From an uncultured Clostridia bacterium (lineage in GTDB: Bacteria; Bacillota; Clostridia; Oscillospirales; Acutalibacteraceae): a stretch of DNA of 51,463 bases. Position 1 is the stretch's first letter; each line of letters opens with the position of its first letter. The position numbers were made by a program, and so were the translations under genes. The notes beneath the pieces are model-generated. The model ran no database searches and was not told the origin of the DNA. It worked only from the letters and a program-made list of their open reading frames with translations. The stretch spans positions 1-51,463 of the forward strand of contig CANQOP010000016.1 of assembly GCA_947625485.1 (NCBI GenBank). Direction: 5' to 3'. Below are positions 1 to 9,071 of this stretch, one piece after another.

Positions 1-140
1 GTTCTCCTAAATAGAAATTTTACTCATATAGAGTTTCGATTCAGTGCATAGTCTTTTCAACTATGAACGTGTCGCACTATCCTCAAGTATGTAGTAAGCG
101 CGGTGCTCTGATTATCCCGATATACCGATATAAATATTCA

Positions 141-165
141 AGGGTCGCCTCACGGCGGCCCTTTT
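141..165 (+). terminator. Intrinsic terminator at left edge
   Basis: A 9-bp stem (AGGGTCGCC with GGCGGCCCT, one G-U pair) with loop TCAC is followed by a short T run. It probably ends a plus-strand transcript that begins outside the window. Bases 1-140 contain no ORF with a ribosome binding site and no RNA gene I recognise. Confidence 0.7.
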
Positions 166-237
166 ATATGTTATCAGTAAACATTATTGGTAAACAGGAA
201 TGCGCACGCATTTTCTGATTGCGCAGTGCACATTGGT

Positions 238-1596
238 TTACGGCGCTTTATAATACAGTTTTCCGACCTCGGGATAACTGCCCGTTTTTGCCGAGATAAG
301 CTCGCGGCAGGTCACGAGCTGAAAGCCCTTCTTTATGAGCTTAGGTACGATTTTCCTCACCGCGTCGGCGGTTGAGCCGTAGAGCTCGTGCATAAGTATT
401 ATATCGCCGTCCTGTGCTTTATCAACGACGCTTTTCCATATAGTTTTAACGTCTTTTATCCGCCAGTCCTCCGTGTCGATTGACCAGTAGTAAGCTGCCA
501 TGCCCTCGGCGTTGCATTCGTTGAGGATTGTGTCGGTCATTATACCTCCCGGGGAGCGGAACGCCGTTGGATATTCACCGCAAATTTTAAAAATTGTCTC
601 GGATGTTTTGGATATATCCTTTGTTGTAATCTCTTTTCCGTAGCCTGTATGGTCCCACGTGTGGTTGCCTAGCTCCATTCCGAGCTTATACTTGCGCCGC
701 AAGTTGTCGGGGTGCTCGGACGCGTTCTTGCCCAGCATAAAGAAGGTCGCCTTTGCGCCGTACTTTTCAAGAGTGTCGAGAATCCTGTCGGAGGTGTCGT
801 TGTTGACGGGACCGTCATCGAAGGTCAGCGCGACCATAGGTTTTGCAGGGTCGACACGGTTCGGAATGATGAATTTCTCGGCTATATTTACAGAGCTTTC
901 GTCGCTCCATTCGCCCATAAGCTCTTTTTTGTTGAACGTTATATATGAGCGCACGCGAACCCTGTACGTCGATTTGCTCTCGAGACCCTGAAACTCCACA
1001 CTGTTTTCACTCGCCGTTACTTTAACGGACTGAGCATTTGAAAAATTTTTCTTGTTTGTGTACTGTATCTGGTAGCCGAGCGCGCCCGATACCTTCTTCC
1101 ACTTCACAATAAGCGAGCCTTCGCTGTCTGATTTCGCCTCTGTTACGGTGATTTTTTTCGGACGTGTGCACACCTTAACCACTTCGTAATCCGAGCTTTC
1201 GACCGTGTCGGGAGCTCCTCTGAACGCAGTAACGTAAAAGTCGTATTTGTGCTTTTGTGTAAGTTCTTTTACGGTGAACGAGTTTTTCCCGTTTCCCCTG
1301 AGCGTTCCGATCTTGGAAAACCCGTTTTCTTTTTCGTCCCTTTTATATACAAAGTAGCCGTCCGCGCGGGCAGAGCGGTCCCATTTTAGAACTATGCTTT
1401 CGGAGGATATTTTATCGGCTTTAAGATTTTTAATCTTCGCTATACTCGGATTAGACAAGGTTACAGCGGTAAATATCAGCATTACGGCGCAAATAGCCGT
1501 AACCGTGCACACCGCGAGTTTTTTCCTGCCCCGAATTTTGAAAATTTTTTCGTGTTTGTTTCTGTATGCTCGTTTATATTTAGGTTTTTCAGACAT
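238..1596 (-). CDS. Membrane-anchored polysaccharide deacetylase with FnIII-like modules
   Basis: About 452 aa. The N-terminus is basic with one membrane segment near residues 26-48. Two fibronectin-III-like modules follow (about 52-145 and 147-238), then a C-terminal NodB carbohydrate esterase-4 domain. Catalytic features are visible: TFDDG (258-262) with the base and metal-binding aspartates, the HxxxH metal ligands in NHTWDH (about 312 and 316), RSPGG near 347, and a late LMHE segment. The family hydrolyses N-acetyl groups of peptidoglycan or chitin-like polymers outside the cell; the true substrate is not evident. I chose the ATG at 1596 because GGAG sits 8 nt upstream. The in-frame GTG at 1605 has the GGAG only one base before it. 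It is transcribed alone and faces away from the next gene. Family call is sure, substrate is not. Confidence 0.9.
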   Translation of the reverse strand: MSEKPKYKRAYRNKHEKIFKIRGRKKLAVCTVTAICAVMLIFTAVTLSNPSIAKIKNLKADKISSESIVLKWDRSARADGYFVYKRDEKENGFSKIGTLRGNGKNSFTVKELTQKHKYDFYVTAFRGAPDTVESSDYEVVKVCTRPKKITVTEAKSDSEGSLIVKWKKVSGALGYQIQYTNKKNFSNAQSVKVTASENSVEFQGLESKSTYRVRVRSYITFNKKELMGEWSDESSVNIAEKFIIPNRVDPAKPMVALTFDDGPVNNDTSDRILDTLEKYGAKATFFMLGKNASEHPDNLRRKYKLGMELGNHTWDHTGYGKEITTKDISKTSETIFKICGEYPTAFRSPGGIMTDTILNECNAEGMAAYYWSIDTEDWRIKDVKTIWKSVVDKAQDGDIILMHELYGSTADAVRKIVPKLIKKGFQLVTCRELISAKTGSYPEVGKLYYKAP

Positions 1597-1808
1597 TAAA
1601 TACACTCCATACCCGATACCGAAAGTCCGTAAGCTGTATATCGGAATAATATTATATAGCAGAAAACTGTCGCTATATTACCTAAACGGAAATAAAAGAA
1701 AATACATAAAATTATTTTTTACATAAAAAACCGGAGTACATTTTATTGTACAGTAAGAATGATATAATATAAATAAAGTTAAGATAAAAAATAAGAGAGG
1801 TAATAATT

Positions 1809-2054
1809 ATGTATGCGCTTAATTTTCTTGAAATCACTCAAAACACATCTTATGACGCTCAATTTTCAGCTTTTGAGAGCTTTTTTTCGGACGGAAAAGT
1901 GAACGATACGGATATGTATTTTTTAAGAGAACATGAGGATTTCTCGCCAGAGGCAGATTTTGCGGTTATGAGCAAGGTTGAGAAATATGCCGCTTCGGCG
2001 CGCGGCGACCGTGTTATTGACGCGCCCGAGACGGACTATATGTTGACCGCCTGA
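1809..2054 (+). CDS. Small unknown acidic protein
   Basis: 81 aa, acidic, no membrane segment, no domain recognised. It is likely a real gene: GAGAGG lies 9 nt before the ATG and a TATAAT box lies at 1763-1768, although no good -35 sits 17 nt upstream. The body reads with ordinary codons and contains no cysteine. It converges with the AraC regulator, and the two stop regions overlap by 19 bp, so each transcript is antisense to the end of the other. No function is proposed. Confidence 0.6.
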   Translation: MYALNFLEITQNTSYDAQFSAFESFFSDGKVNDTDMYFLREHEDFSPEADFAVMSKVEKYAASARGDRVIDAPETDYMLTA

Positions 2055-2911
2055 GCGCGTGCGAAATGGTTCGGCGTTACGCCGTACTTTTCGCGGAAAG
2101 AGCGAGTAAAGTAGGAGAGATTGTTAAAACCGCATTCGTAAGCTATTTCCGAGATTCTTGAGGTGTTATTGAGGATTTTTTCCGCCGCAACCTCAAGCCT
2201 GTAGTTCTTCAGATACTGAGTAAACGACGTCCCCGTGAGCTGTTTAAACATCTTCGCGAAATGACTCGCCGAGAAGTTGCTCAGCCCTGCGGCTCGTTTA
2301 ACGGATATGTTCTCCTGATAGTTGTTCTGAACGTAAAGAAGCGATTTTTTCAGCCTTTCGTAGAGGTTTATGAGGTAGTCGTCTTCGCTGTCGGGATGAG
2401 TGCAGTATTTGCTTATGTAGTGCATAATCGCAAAAAGATGAGATTTTATAATCAGCTCGTTGTTGCCGTCGCCTTTCATATGAAGGTCTATGAGCCTTCT
2501 TACATATGGCGCAATAACCGAGTTCAGTTCATGCTCCAGACCCAAGTACTTTGTTACTATTACCTTTCGGCTGTAGATAGGGTCCAGATACTTTTCATAA
2601 CAAATATCCTTGCTGTTGTTTTCGAGCAGGGAAAGACGGAACATAATATTGAAATATACTGCGTGCTCGCTGTCGCTCTGTCTGATTGAATGAATCAGCT
2701 GTGGCTGAATGAGCACGATTTCTTTTTCGTGAACAATGTACTCAGTGTTCTGCACGGATACAAGCACCGCACCGCGGACTACATAGATTATTTCCATATC
2801 GTCGTGCCAGTGCAGGGGAAAGCTGTTGAACAGCTCCGGAAGCATACCTCCGTACACCGCGTAGGGAAAAGAGAGCCGTCCGTGAATTTTTGTCTCGTGC
2901 ATAGCGGGCAT
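2036..2911 (-). CDS. AraC-family transcriptional regulator with cupin sensor domain
   Basis: 291 aa. The N-terminal half reads as a cupin-type ligand-binding domain (FPLHWHDDMEIIYVVRG, then a QPQLIHSI segment). The C-terminal third (about 188-288) is a double helix-turn-helix AraC domain with the family hallmark segment ISEIAYECGFNNLSYFTRSF. GAGGTG is correctly spaced before the ATG. Such proteins usually respond to sugars or oligosaccharides in gut Firmicutes. It is divergent from the two CotH genes and lies 197 bp from the first, so those genes are its most plausible targets; this is inference from position. The effector is unknown. Confidence 0.9.
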   Translation of the reverse strand: MPAMHETKIHGRLSFPYAVYGGMLPELFNSFPLHWHDDMEIIYVVRGAVLVSVQNTEYIVHEKEIVLIQPQLIHSIRQSDSEHAVYFNIMFRLSLLENNSKDICYEKYLDPIYSRKVIVTKYLGLEHELNSVIAPYVRRLIDLHMKGDGNNELIIKSHLFAIMHYISKYCTHPDSEDDYLINLYERLKKSLLYVQNNYQENISVKRAAGLSNFSASHFAKMFKQLTGTSFTQYLKNYRLEVAAEKILNNTSRISEIAYECGFNNLSYFTRSFREKYGVTPNHFARAQAVNI

Positions 2912-2931
2912 AATATCACCTCATAATCGTT

Positions 2932-2960
2932 TTGTGTTAAAATGATGATTGTTATATAAT
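2932..2960 (+). promoter_or_regulatory. Sigma-A-like promoter upstream of the first CotH gene
   Basis: TTGTGT, exactly 17 nt, TATAAT. The surrounding 50 bp is rich in TATAAT-like words on both strands (2955-2990), so start sites may be multiple and the divergent AraC gene may share this region. Confidence 0.55.
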
Positions 2961-3107
2961 AGTATTATATAATAGAAAATTGTATAATACAATAGGATAT
3001 GTCTATTTCTATACATATTTCCTCACTATTTTTATACATACGGACAAGCGCAAAATATGTTGTCTATGCGATAAAAAATAAAATAAATTTGATTTAGGAG
3101 CAACATT

Positions 3108-5672
3108 ATGAAAAAGACATTATCATTTCTGCTCGCTTGCTTGATTCTGCTTTCGGCGTTCTTCGTGCTGAACGTGAGCGCAGAAACAGTGCAGAGCGCC
3201 CCGACGGGTTTTGAGACGTGGAACGCGCTTTTTGCTCACGCCGTAAGCGGCAGCGACGAAGGAGACGCGTGGCTTGCGTGGCAAAGCGAGCACGACGAGA
3301 ATTTTTCAGAACGACGTTCTGACGTAAAGTATTTCTTCCTTCCGTCCTCTGCGGACACGGAGAAGGTTGATATTTACAACGCTTTTTCCGAGACTGTTAC
3401 GGTCAACGGCGCCCAAATCGGCGCAGGCAAAACCGAGACGGTGAGCTATGAGACGGGAAAGGACTACACGGTAAGCGCTGAGGGCAAGGTTTATACTCTC
3501 CGTTTTATGCGTTCGGGCGCCGAGGCGGCGGTTTACATCAATAACAGTAACGCCGACGGCAGCGGCACCGATCTCATGAGCTACCTTAACGTGAGCAAAA
3601 GCCGCAGTGCGAAAGCAACGGGCGCGATTGTTACTCCGGACGGAGCAATCGACAACACGACTATTAAGAAAATCAAGGGCAGAGGGAACACGACATGGGA
3701 TAAACCTAAAAAGGCGTATAATATAACATACGACAGTAAGGTTTCCGTAGCGGGTATGAATAAGAGCAAGAAATATTCGATACTCGCCAATTATCAGGAC
3801 GACTCACTTTCCAGGAACCGCTTCCTGTATGACCTTTCCGACGCCGTAGGCATGCCCTACGCCTCGGATTCGAGATATGTTGATTTCTATTCAAACGGAT
3901 TCTACTGGGGCTCTTACCAGATGGCGGAAAAGGTTGAGGCAGGCGCTTCAAATCTCGTCAGCGATTTCGAGGAGGAGGATTATCTTAACCCCGACGGTCA
4001 GAGCGTAAAGGAGGACTTCCCGTTCGTAGCGGAGGTTGACGCAAGCGCCGCAGAGGGAGAAGATTACTTCGTTACATTACCCAACGGCATTAAGGTTACG
4101 ATTAAAACTCCTGAGCTTGATCCGGGAGCTGTCGGATATGATGAGGTAAAGAAGTATGTTAAGGATAAGTTTACGGCTTTCTATAATGCCGCCGCCTCGC
4201 GCACAGAGGACCTCTCAAAATACGCTGACGTTGACTCCCTCGCGAAGCTCTACCTCATAAACGAACTCGGAAAAAACTGGGACTCGGGTGCTTCGAGCAC
4301 ATTCTTTACCTATAAGCCCGACGAAAACGGCGCGTATAAATTTTACGGCTCTCCCGTATGGGATTACGACAACTCCCTGGGAAACGCTGTCGGAGTGTGG
4401 AATGACCTTAGAGATATGGGAGTCGAAGATTACGAGGAATACACGGGCTGGTGGTGCAGGTTCAAGGGCAAGGAAGCAAACAGAAATGAATCTTCAAATA
4501 TTATGAACAGGCTTTCCGTAAATAAGTCCGTAACCGATGCCGCAAAGAAAATTTGGGCGGAGAAGTTTATCCCTGCAATTAACCACTTCTCGGGTACGCT
4601 TTTGAATGAAGAAATAGGCAAGGAGCTTTATACGGCTGACGAGTATTACAGCCTTATAAAGGACAGCGCAGAAATGAACTATACAAGCGGCTGGCGGCTT
4701 AATACGGGAAGCTGGATTGCGGACCACACGAGCCTGAATACCGCGGCATACGACTCAAAAACCAACACATACAGCGTAAATAAAAACGCAACGAGATACG
4801 AAGACACATTCGAGGGTATGTACGGCTATTGCCGCGACTGGATGATAAGCCGCGCTTCTTGGCTGTCGAAAGAGATGGCTGTTGATACTCCGCCCATTGA
4901 TACTCAGCCGTCTGACACTTCACCGGTCGACCCGAGCGGAGCTCAGAGGGTTTACTTCGACAATTCAGCTTACAATTGGTCGCAGGTTTATGCTTACATA
5001 TATGCCGATAACAGAAACCAAAACGCCGAATGGCCCGGTCAGGAAATGCAGTATGACAGCTCGCTTGACCTTTATTTCCTTGAAATTCCCGAGAATCTAT
5101 CCAATGCGTATGTAATTTTTACCGAGGAGTGGAACTCAATAGAGCACCGCTATCCCGCGGACAGAGAGCAGGGTATGCCTCTCGGCGGAAAAAGTATGAT
5201 ATTTAAAGCCGATTACGAGTGGGTAGAATATATTCCTCAGGCTACTACCATTCCGACTGCGCCTTCGACGGCTTCTTCTGCTCCTACAACAGCGTCGTCA
5301 TCGGGAACCTCCACGCCTGCAACAGCGCCGTCGTCAGAGACCTCCTCCCCTGCGACTGAGCCGACTGCGTCTTCGTCGACCCCGTCCGCTCAGCTGTCTG
5401 CACCCTCATCACAGCCTGCGCAGGACACCACCGAGCCTACGAATGTTTACGGCATTTACGGCGACTCGAATTGTGACGGAGCTGTAAACATAGAGGACGT
5501 TACGGCAATTCAGAAGCACCTCGCTTCCCTTACCGTACTCAGCGAAAAAGGCTGCCGCCTGGCAGATGTTGACGGAAGCGGTTTGATGAACATAAAGGAC
5601 GCCACTTATATTCAGATGTACGATATTAAGCTAAGTGATACCGCAAACGTCGGCAAGCCGTGCTATAACTGA
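3108..5672 (+). CDS. Secreted CotH-kinase protein with CBM26-like module and dockerin
   Basis: 854 aa. Signal peptide 1-25 ending VSA. The CotH kinase fold (about 135-590) shows RGNTTW near 191, SRNRFLYDLSDAVG, YWGSYQMAEKVE and WDYDNSLGN near 418, whose paired aspartates fit the metal-binding site of CotH kinases. CotH enzymes phosphorylate surface proteins in spore formers; fused versions in gut Clostridia have no settled role. Next comes a CBM26-like starch-binding module (about 613-705, VYFDNSAYNW, WPGQEM), a Ser/Thr/Pro linker (709-783), and a type I dockerin (about 785-845) with two calcium-loop repeats, DSNCDGAVNIED and DVDGSGLMNIKD. The dockerin implies attachment to a cohesin scaffold encoded elsewhere, as in amylosomes or cellulosomes. 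AGGAGC precedes the ATG. Cotranscription with the paralogue downstream (82-bp gap) is possible. Confidence 0.92.
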   Translation: MKKTLSFLLACLILLSAFFVLNVSAETVQSAPTGFETWNALFAHAVSGSDEGDAWLAWQSEHDENFSERRSDVKYFFLPSSADTEKVDIYNAFSETVTVNGAQIGAGKTETVSYETGKDYTVSAEGKVYTLRFMRSGAEAAVYINNSNADGSGTDLMSYLNVSKSRSAKATGAIVTPDGAIDNTTIKKIKGRGNTTWDKPKKAYNITYDSKVSVAGMNKSKKYSILANYQDDSLSRNRFLYDLSDAVGMPYASDSRYVDFYSNGFYWGSYQMAEKVEAGASNLVSDFEEEDYLNPDGQSVKEDFPFVAEVDASAAEGEDYFVTLPNGIKVTIKTPELDPGAVGYDEVKKYVKDKFTAFYNAAASRTEDLSKYADVDSLAKLYLINELGKNWDSGASSTFFTYKPDENGAYKFYGSPVWDYDNSLGNAVGVWNDLRDMGVEDYEEYTGWWCRFKGKEANRNESSNIMNRLSVNKSVTDAAKKIWAEKFIPAINHFSGTLLNEEIGKELYTADEYYSLIKDSAEMNYTSGWRLNTGSWIADHTSLNTAAYDSKTNTYSVNKNATRYEDTFEGMYGYCRDWMISRASWLSKEMAVDTPPIDTQPSDTSPVDPSGAQRVYFDNSAYNWSQVYAYIYADNRNQNAEWPGQEMQYDSSLDLYFLEIPENLSNAYVIFTEEWNSIEHRYPADREQGMPLGGKSMIFKADYEWVEYIPQATTIPTAPSTASSAPTTASSSGTSTPATAPSSETSSPATEPTASSSTPSAQLSAPSSQPAQDTTEPTNVYGIYGDSNCDGAVNIEDVTAIQKHLASLTVLSEKGCRLADVDGSGLMNIKDATYIQMYDIKLSDTANVGKPCYN

Positions 5673-5706
5673 ACTGAAAAATCCACAAAACCGATGGAAA
5701 ATCATG

Positions 5707-5718
5707 CCGCATATGCGG
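5707..5718. promoter_or_regulatory. 12-bp perfect palindrome between the CotH paralogues
   Basis: CCGCATATGCGG is a perfect inverted repeat 36 bp before the second CotH start. It could be a dimeric operator. No equivalent lies in front of the first CotH gene. Confidence 0.3.
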
Positions 5719-5754
5719 ATAAAATAAATTTTAATATGATTTAGGAGGAAAATT

Positions 5755-8091
5755 ATGAAAAGAACATTATCAATTCTGCTCGCGGCGCTTATGCTGCTTT
5801 CGGTATTTTCCGTGCTCGGCGTCAGCGCAGAGGCCGCACAGAGCGCTCCCACGGGGTTCAAAACGTGGAAAGCTCTCTTTGCCCACGCCGTAAGCGGCAG
5901 CGACGAAGGAGACGCGTGGCTTGCTTGGCAGAGTATACACAACGAGGATTTTGCCGAGGAAAATCCGACCGTAAAGTATTTCTTCCTTCCGTCCTCTGCG
6001 GACACAGAGAAGGTTGATATTTACAACGCTTTTTCCGAGACTGTAACGGTCAACGGAACTAAAATCGGCGCAGGCAGGACCGAAACGGTCAGCTATGCCG
6101 AAGATAAGGACTACTCGGTTAAGGCTGAGAATAAGGTTTACACTCTCCGCTTTATGCGTTCGGGCGCCGAAGCGGCGGTTTACGTAAATAACAGCGACGC
6201 CGACGGAGACGGCACCGAGCTTATGACATACCTCAACTTTGACAAGGAGCGAAGCGCGAAAGCGACGGGCGCGATTGTTACCCCTGACGGAACAATCGAC
6301 AACACGACTATTAAGAAAATCAAGGGCAGAGGAAACACGACTTGGGGAAAGCCTAAGAAAGCGTATAACATAACCTATGACAGCAAGGTTTCCGTAGCCG
6401 GTATGAATAAGAGCAAAAAATACTCGATACTTGCGAATTATCAGGACGACTCGCTCTCCAGAAACCGCTTTTTATACGACCTTTCCGACGCCGTAGGTAT
6501 GCCGTACGCCTCGGATTCGAGATATGTTGATTTCTATTCAAACGGTTTCTACTGGGGCTCTTATCAAATGGCTGAAAAGGTTGAGGCAGGTTCATCGAGT
6601 CTCGTCAGCGATTTCGAGGAGGAGGACTACCTCAGCCCTGACGGTAAGAGCGTAAAGGAGGACTTTCCGTTTATCTGCGAAGTTGACGCAGGAGCTATGG
6701 AAGGCGCGGATTATTTCGTTACGATACCGTACGGCATTAAAATAACAATCAAGGCTCCCGAGCTTGACCCGGGCGACGTCGGATATGAGGAAGTAAAAAA
6801 GTACGTTGCGGATAAATTTACGGCTTTCTATAACGCCGCCGCTTCGCGGACAGGCGATCTCTCGGAATACGGAGATGTTGATTCGCTCGCAAAGCTTTAC
6901 CTCATAAACGAGCTTGGAAAAAACTGGGACGCGGGCGTTTCGAGTGTGTTCTTTACCTATAAGCCCGATGAAAACGGCACGTATAAATTCTACGGCTCGC
7001 CCGTATGGGATTACGACAATTCTCTCGGAAACGCTGTCGGAGTAGGCGGCGAGCTCAGTAATATGGGAGTCAGCGACTACGAGGAATACACAGGCTGGTG
7101 GTGTCAGTACAAGGGCAAGAGCGCTAAGCAGAAGAGCTCGACCAATATTATGAACAGACTTTCCGTAAATAAGTCCGTAACTGACGCCGCGAAGAAAATC
7201 TGGGCGGAGAAGTTTATTCCCGCAATCAACCACTTCGCAGGAACCGAGACGAACAGCGAGATAGGAAAGGAGCTTTATACGGCTGACGAGTACTACAACC
7301 TCATAAAGGACAGCGCCGCGATGAACTACAAAAGCGGCTGGCTGCTTAATACGGGCGACTGGATTGCAGACCACACCAGTCTGAAAACAGCTGTCTACGA
7401 CGCTAAGAATAACGTATATAACGTAAACAAGAACGCTACTAAGTACGCGAACAACTTTAAGGGTATGTACGACTATTGCCGCGACTGGATGATAAGCCGC
7501 GCTTCCTGGCTGTCAAAGGAGATGGCTGTTGTTCCCCCGACGGTCGGAGAGGTGGACAACAAGGTTGAAGAGCCTGAGAAGGAATCCCCATCGTCCTATA
7601 AGCTAAGCAAAAGCTCATACACCTACGACGGCAAGGCTAAAAAGCCGTCAGTCAGGGTTAAGGACAAGGACGGCAAAGTAATCAGCTCAGATAACTACTC
7701 CGTTTCCTATGGAAAGGGTAGAAAGAACGTAGGCAGGTACAGCGTTAAAGTGGTTATGAAGGGCGGTTATAAGGGCAGTAAAACTCTTTACTTTAAGATA
7801 AACCCTGCGGCTGCAAAGCTCAAAGGCGTAACTCCGAAGAAAAAGAGCTTTACAGCAAAGTGGACAAAGAAAACCAAACAGACTACGGGTTATCAGTTCC
7901 AGTACTCAACAAACATAAAGTTTAAAAAAGCCGTGAAGAAAACGGTTAAGAACGCAAAGACCGTAAAACTCACTGTAAAGAAGCTTAAAGCAAAAACCTA
8001 CTACGTAAGAGTCCGCACCTACAAGACAACGAATGGTGAGAATTATTACTCCAAGTGGAGCAAAACAGTTACTGTAAAAGTAAAAAAATAA
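5755..8091 (+). CDS. Secreted CotH-kinase protein with YDG/FnIII-like C-terminus
   Basis: 778 aa, a tandem paralogue of the preceding gene. Signal peptide 1-25 (ends VSA). Residues up to about 600 match the neighbour almost block for block, including RGNTTW, SRNRFLYDLSDAVG and WDYDNSLGN. From about 611 the sequence is unrelated to the neighbour: a YDG/MBG-like beta module (YTYDGKAKKPSVRV, SVSYGKGRKNVGRYSV) then a Lys-rich fibronectin-III-like module (YQFQYSTNIKFKKAV, YYVRVRTYK). There is no dockerin and no CBM, so it is probably free or wall-associated rather than scaffold-bound. AGGAGG lies before the ATG. A strong terminator follows the stop. The pair is a clear case of duplication with exchange of the targeting modules. 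Confidence 0.92.
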   Translation: MKRTLSILLAALMLLSVFSVLGVSAEAAQSAPTGFKTWKALFAHAVSGSDEGDAWLAWQSIHNEDFAEENPTVKYFFLPSSADTEKVDIYNAFSETVTVNGTKIGAGRTETVSYAEDKDYSVKAENKVYTLRFMRSGAEAAVYVNNSDADGDGTELMTYLNFDKERSAKATGAIVTPDGTIDNTTIKKIKGRGNTTWGKPKKAYNITYDSKVSVAGMNKSKKYSILANYQDDSLSRNRFLYDLSDAVGMPYASDSRYVDFYSNGFYWGSYQMAEKVEAGSSSLVSDFEEEDYLSPDGKSVKEDFPFICEVDAGAMEGADYFVTIPYGIKITIKAPELDPGDVGYEEVKKYVADKFTAFYNAAASRTGDLSEYGDVDSLAKLYLINELGKNWDAGVSSVFFTYKPDENGTYKFYGSPVWDYDNSLGNAVGVGGELSNMGVSDYEEYTGWWCQYKGKSAKQKSSTNIMNRLSVNKSVTDAAKKIWAEKFIPAINHFAGTETNSEIGKELYTADEYYNLIKDSAAMNYKSGWLLNTGDWIADHTSLKTAVYDAKNNVYNVNKNATKYANNFKGMYDYCRDWMISRASWLSKEMAVVPPTVGEVDNKVEEPEKESPSSYKLSKSSYTYDGKAKKPSVRVKDKDGKVISSDNYSVSYGKGRKNVGRYSVKVVMKGGYKGSKTLYFKINPAAAKLKGVTPKKKSFTAKWTKKTKQTTGYQFQYSTNIKFKKAVKKTVKNAKTVKLTVKKLKAKTYYVRVRTYKTTNGENYYSKWSKTVTVKVKK

Positions 8092-8102
8092 TGTTATAAA
8101 AA

Positions 8103-8140
8103 GGCTGAGGCAAAACGAGAGTTTTGCCTCAGCCTTTTTT
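8103..8140 (+). terminator. Strong terminator after the CotH pair
   Basis: Perfect 14-bp stem (GGCTGAGGCAAAAC with GTTTTGCCTCAGCC), GAGA loop and six Ts, ending 49 bp after the second CotH stop. Confidence 0.95.
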
Positions 8141-8190
8141 GTTTGTGTATTATTTTCGCAAATGCCTGCCTAATGTGCACTCGTTTTCCT

Positions 8191-8226
8191 AAAAATAATT
8201 GCGCATTCCGCATTACGCATTAAAAA
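8191..8226. repeat. Dispersed AT-rich intergenic repeat, copy 1
   Basis: Iterated ATTGCGCATT-like units, starting AATAATTGCG and ending ATTAAAAAT. A second copy with the same ends lies at 17285-17328 before trpE. Confidence 0.5.
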
Positions 8227-8239
8227 TGCGAGTATGACA

Positions 8240-8968
8240 TTAATCTTCGCTCGGCTTGAACGAGGGCATAAGCTCTAGCTTGAACAGGTTCTTCCTGTGC
8301 AGGTCGTCTATGCGCGCTTTCTTAGCCTCGTCCTCGATTACGCCCTCGCGGATATAGCGGTCAAGCTCCGCGTAGGTAAATCCGAGATTTTCCTCGTCGG
8401 TTTTGCCGCACAGTCCGTCAATCGGAATCTTATCGACGAGAACGTCGGGCAGATTCAGCAGTCTGCCGATTTGTTTCATCTCGGCTACCGTGAGGTGTGA
8501 GCACGGGCTGAAATCGCCCGCGGCGTCGCCGTAGCGCGTGGCGTAGCCTACCCAGTCCTCCGAGAGGTTGCAGGTGTTCGCAACGCGTCCGTTGTGGCTC
8601 TGGGAAACCGCGTATAAAGTCGCCATTCTCACGCGCGGAGGAAGGTTGATTACCGACTGCTCCGACAGCTCGAACGGTATGCTCTTTTTAAGTCCGTCCA
8701 CAGCGTCTTTTATATTTATAACGTAGTGCTTTATGTCAAGATGGCTGACGAGCAGTTTCGCCATATCAATGTCCGCCTGCTCTCCGTTCGGCATAAGAAC
8801 GCCGATAACGCGCTCCTTGCCGAGAGCCTCGACGCACAGCGCCGCGACGATTGAGCTGTCCTTGCCGCCCGATATGCCGACGACCGCGTTACAGCCCTTG
8901 CCGTTGTGCTCGAAAAAGTCTCTTATCCACTCGACGCATTCATTTTTTACTTTCTCTGCGTTAAACAT
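8240..8968 (-). CDS. nadE: NH3-dependent NAD+ synthetase
   Basis: 242 aa, the length of the ammonia-dependent class; the glutaminase domain of longer NadE proteins is absent. It amidates deamido-NAD+ to NAD+ in the cytoplasm with ATP. The PP-loop SGGKDS is at residues 33-38. Other conserved stretches are PNGEQ, NTCNLSEDWVGYATRYGDAAGDFSP and GLCGKTDEENLGFTY. AGGGGG lies 7 nt before the ATG and a TATAAT box (complement of 9010-9015) sits 42 bp upstream of it, with no convincing -35. It appears monocistronic. Assignment is secure. Confidence 0.95.
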   Translation of the reverse strand: MFNAEKVKNECVEWIRDFFEHNGKGCNAVVGISGGKDSSIVAALCVEALGKERVIGVLMPNGEQADIDMAKLLVSHLDIKHYVINIKDAVDGLKKSIPFELSEQSVINLPPRVRMATLYAVSQSHNGRVANTCNLSEDWVGYATRYGDAAGDFSPCSHLTVAEMKQIGRLLNLPDVLVDKIPIDGLCGKTDEENLGFTYAELDRYIREGVIEDEAKKARIDDLHRKNLFKLELMPSFKPSED

Positions 8969-9071
8969 TTTGATTACCCCCTGATTTTGTTATTCCCGAA
9001 ATTTGCTCTATTATATCATATTTTTTTTGTAATGAAAAGAGCCTGCGCACTCAAATTTAAAAGGTTCGCGG

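Noticed and set aside
6592..7374. Long minus-strand open frame (260 codons) inside the second CotH gene
   Set aside because: It lies wholly antisense to a strong secreted-enzyme gene, has no domain and no convincing ribosome binding site; a shadow of biased codon use.
8191..8226. CRISPR-like short repeats
   Set aside because: Units are contiguous and degenerate, with no spacers and no cas genes anywhere in the window.
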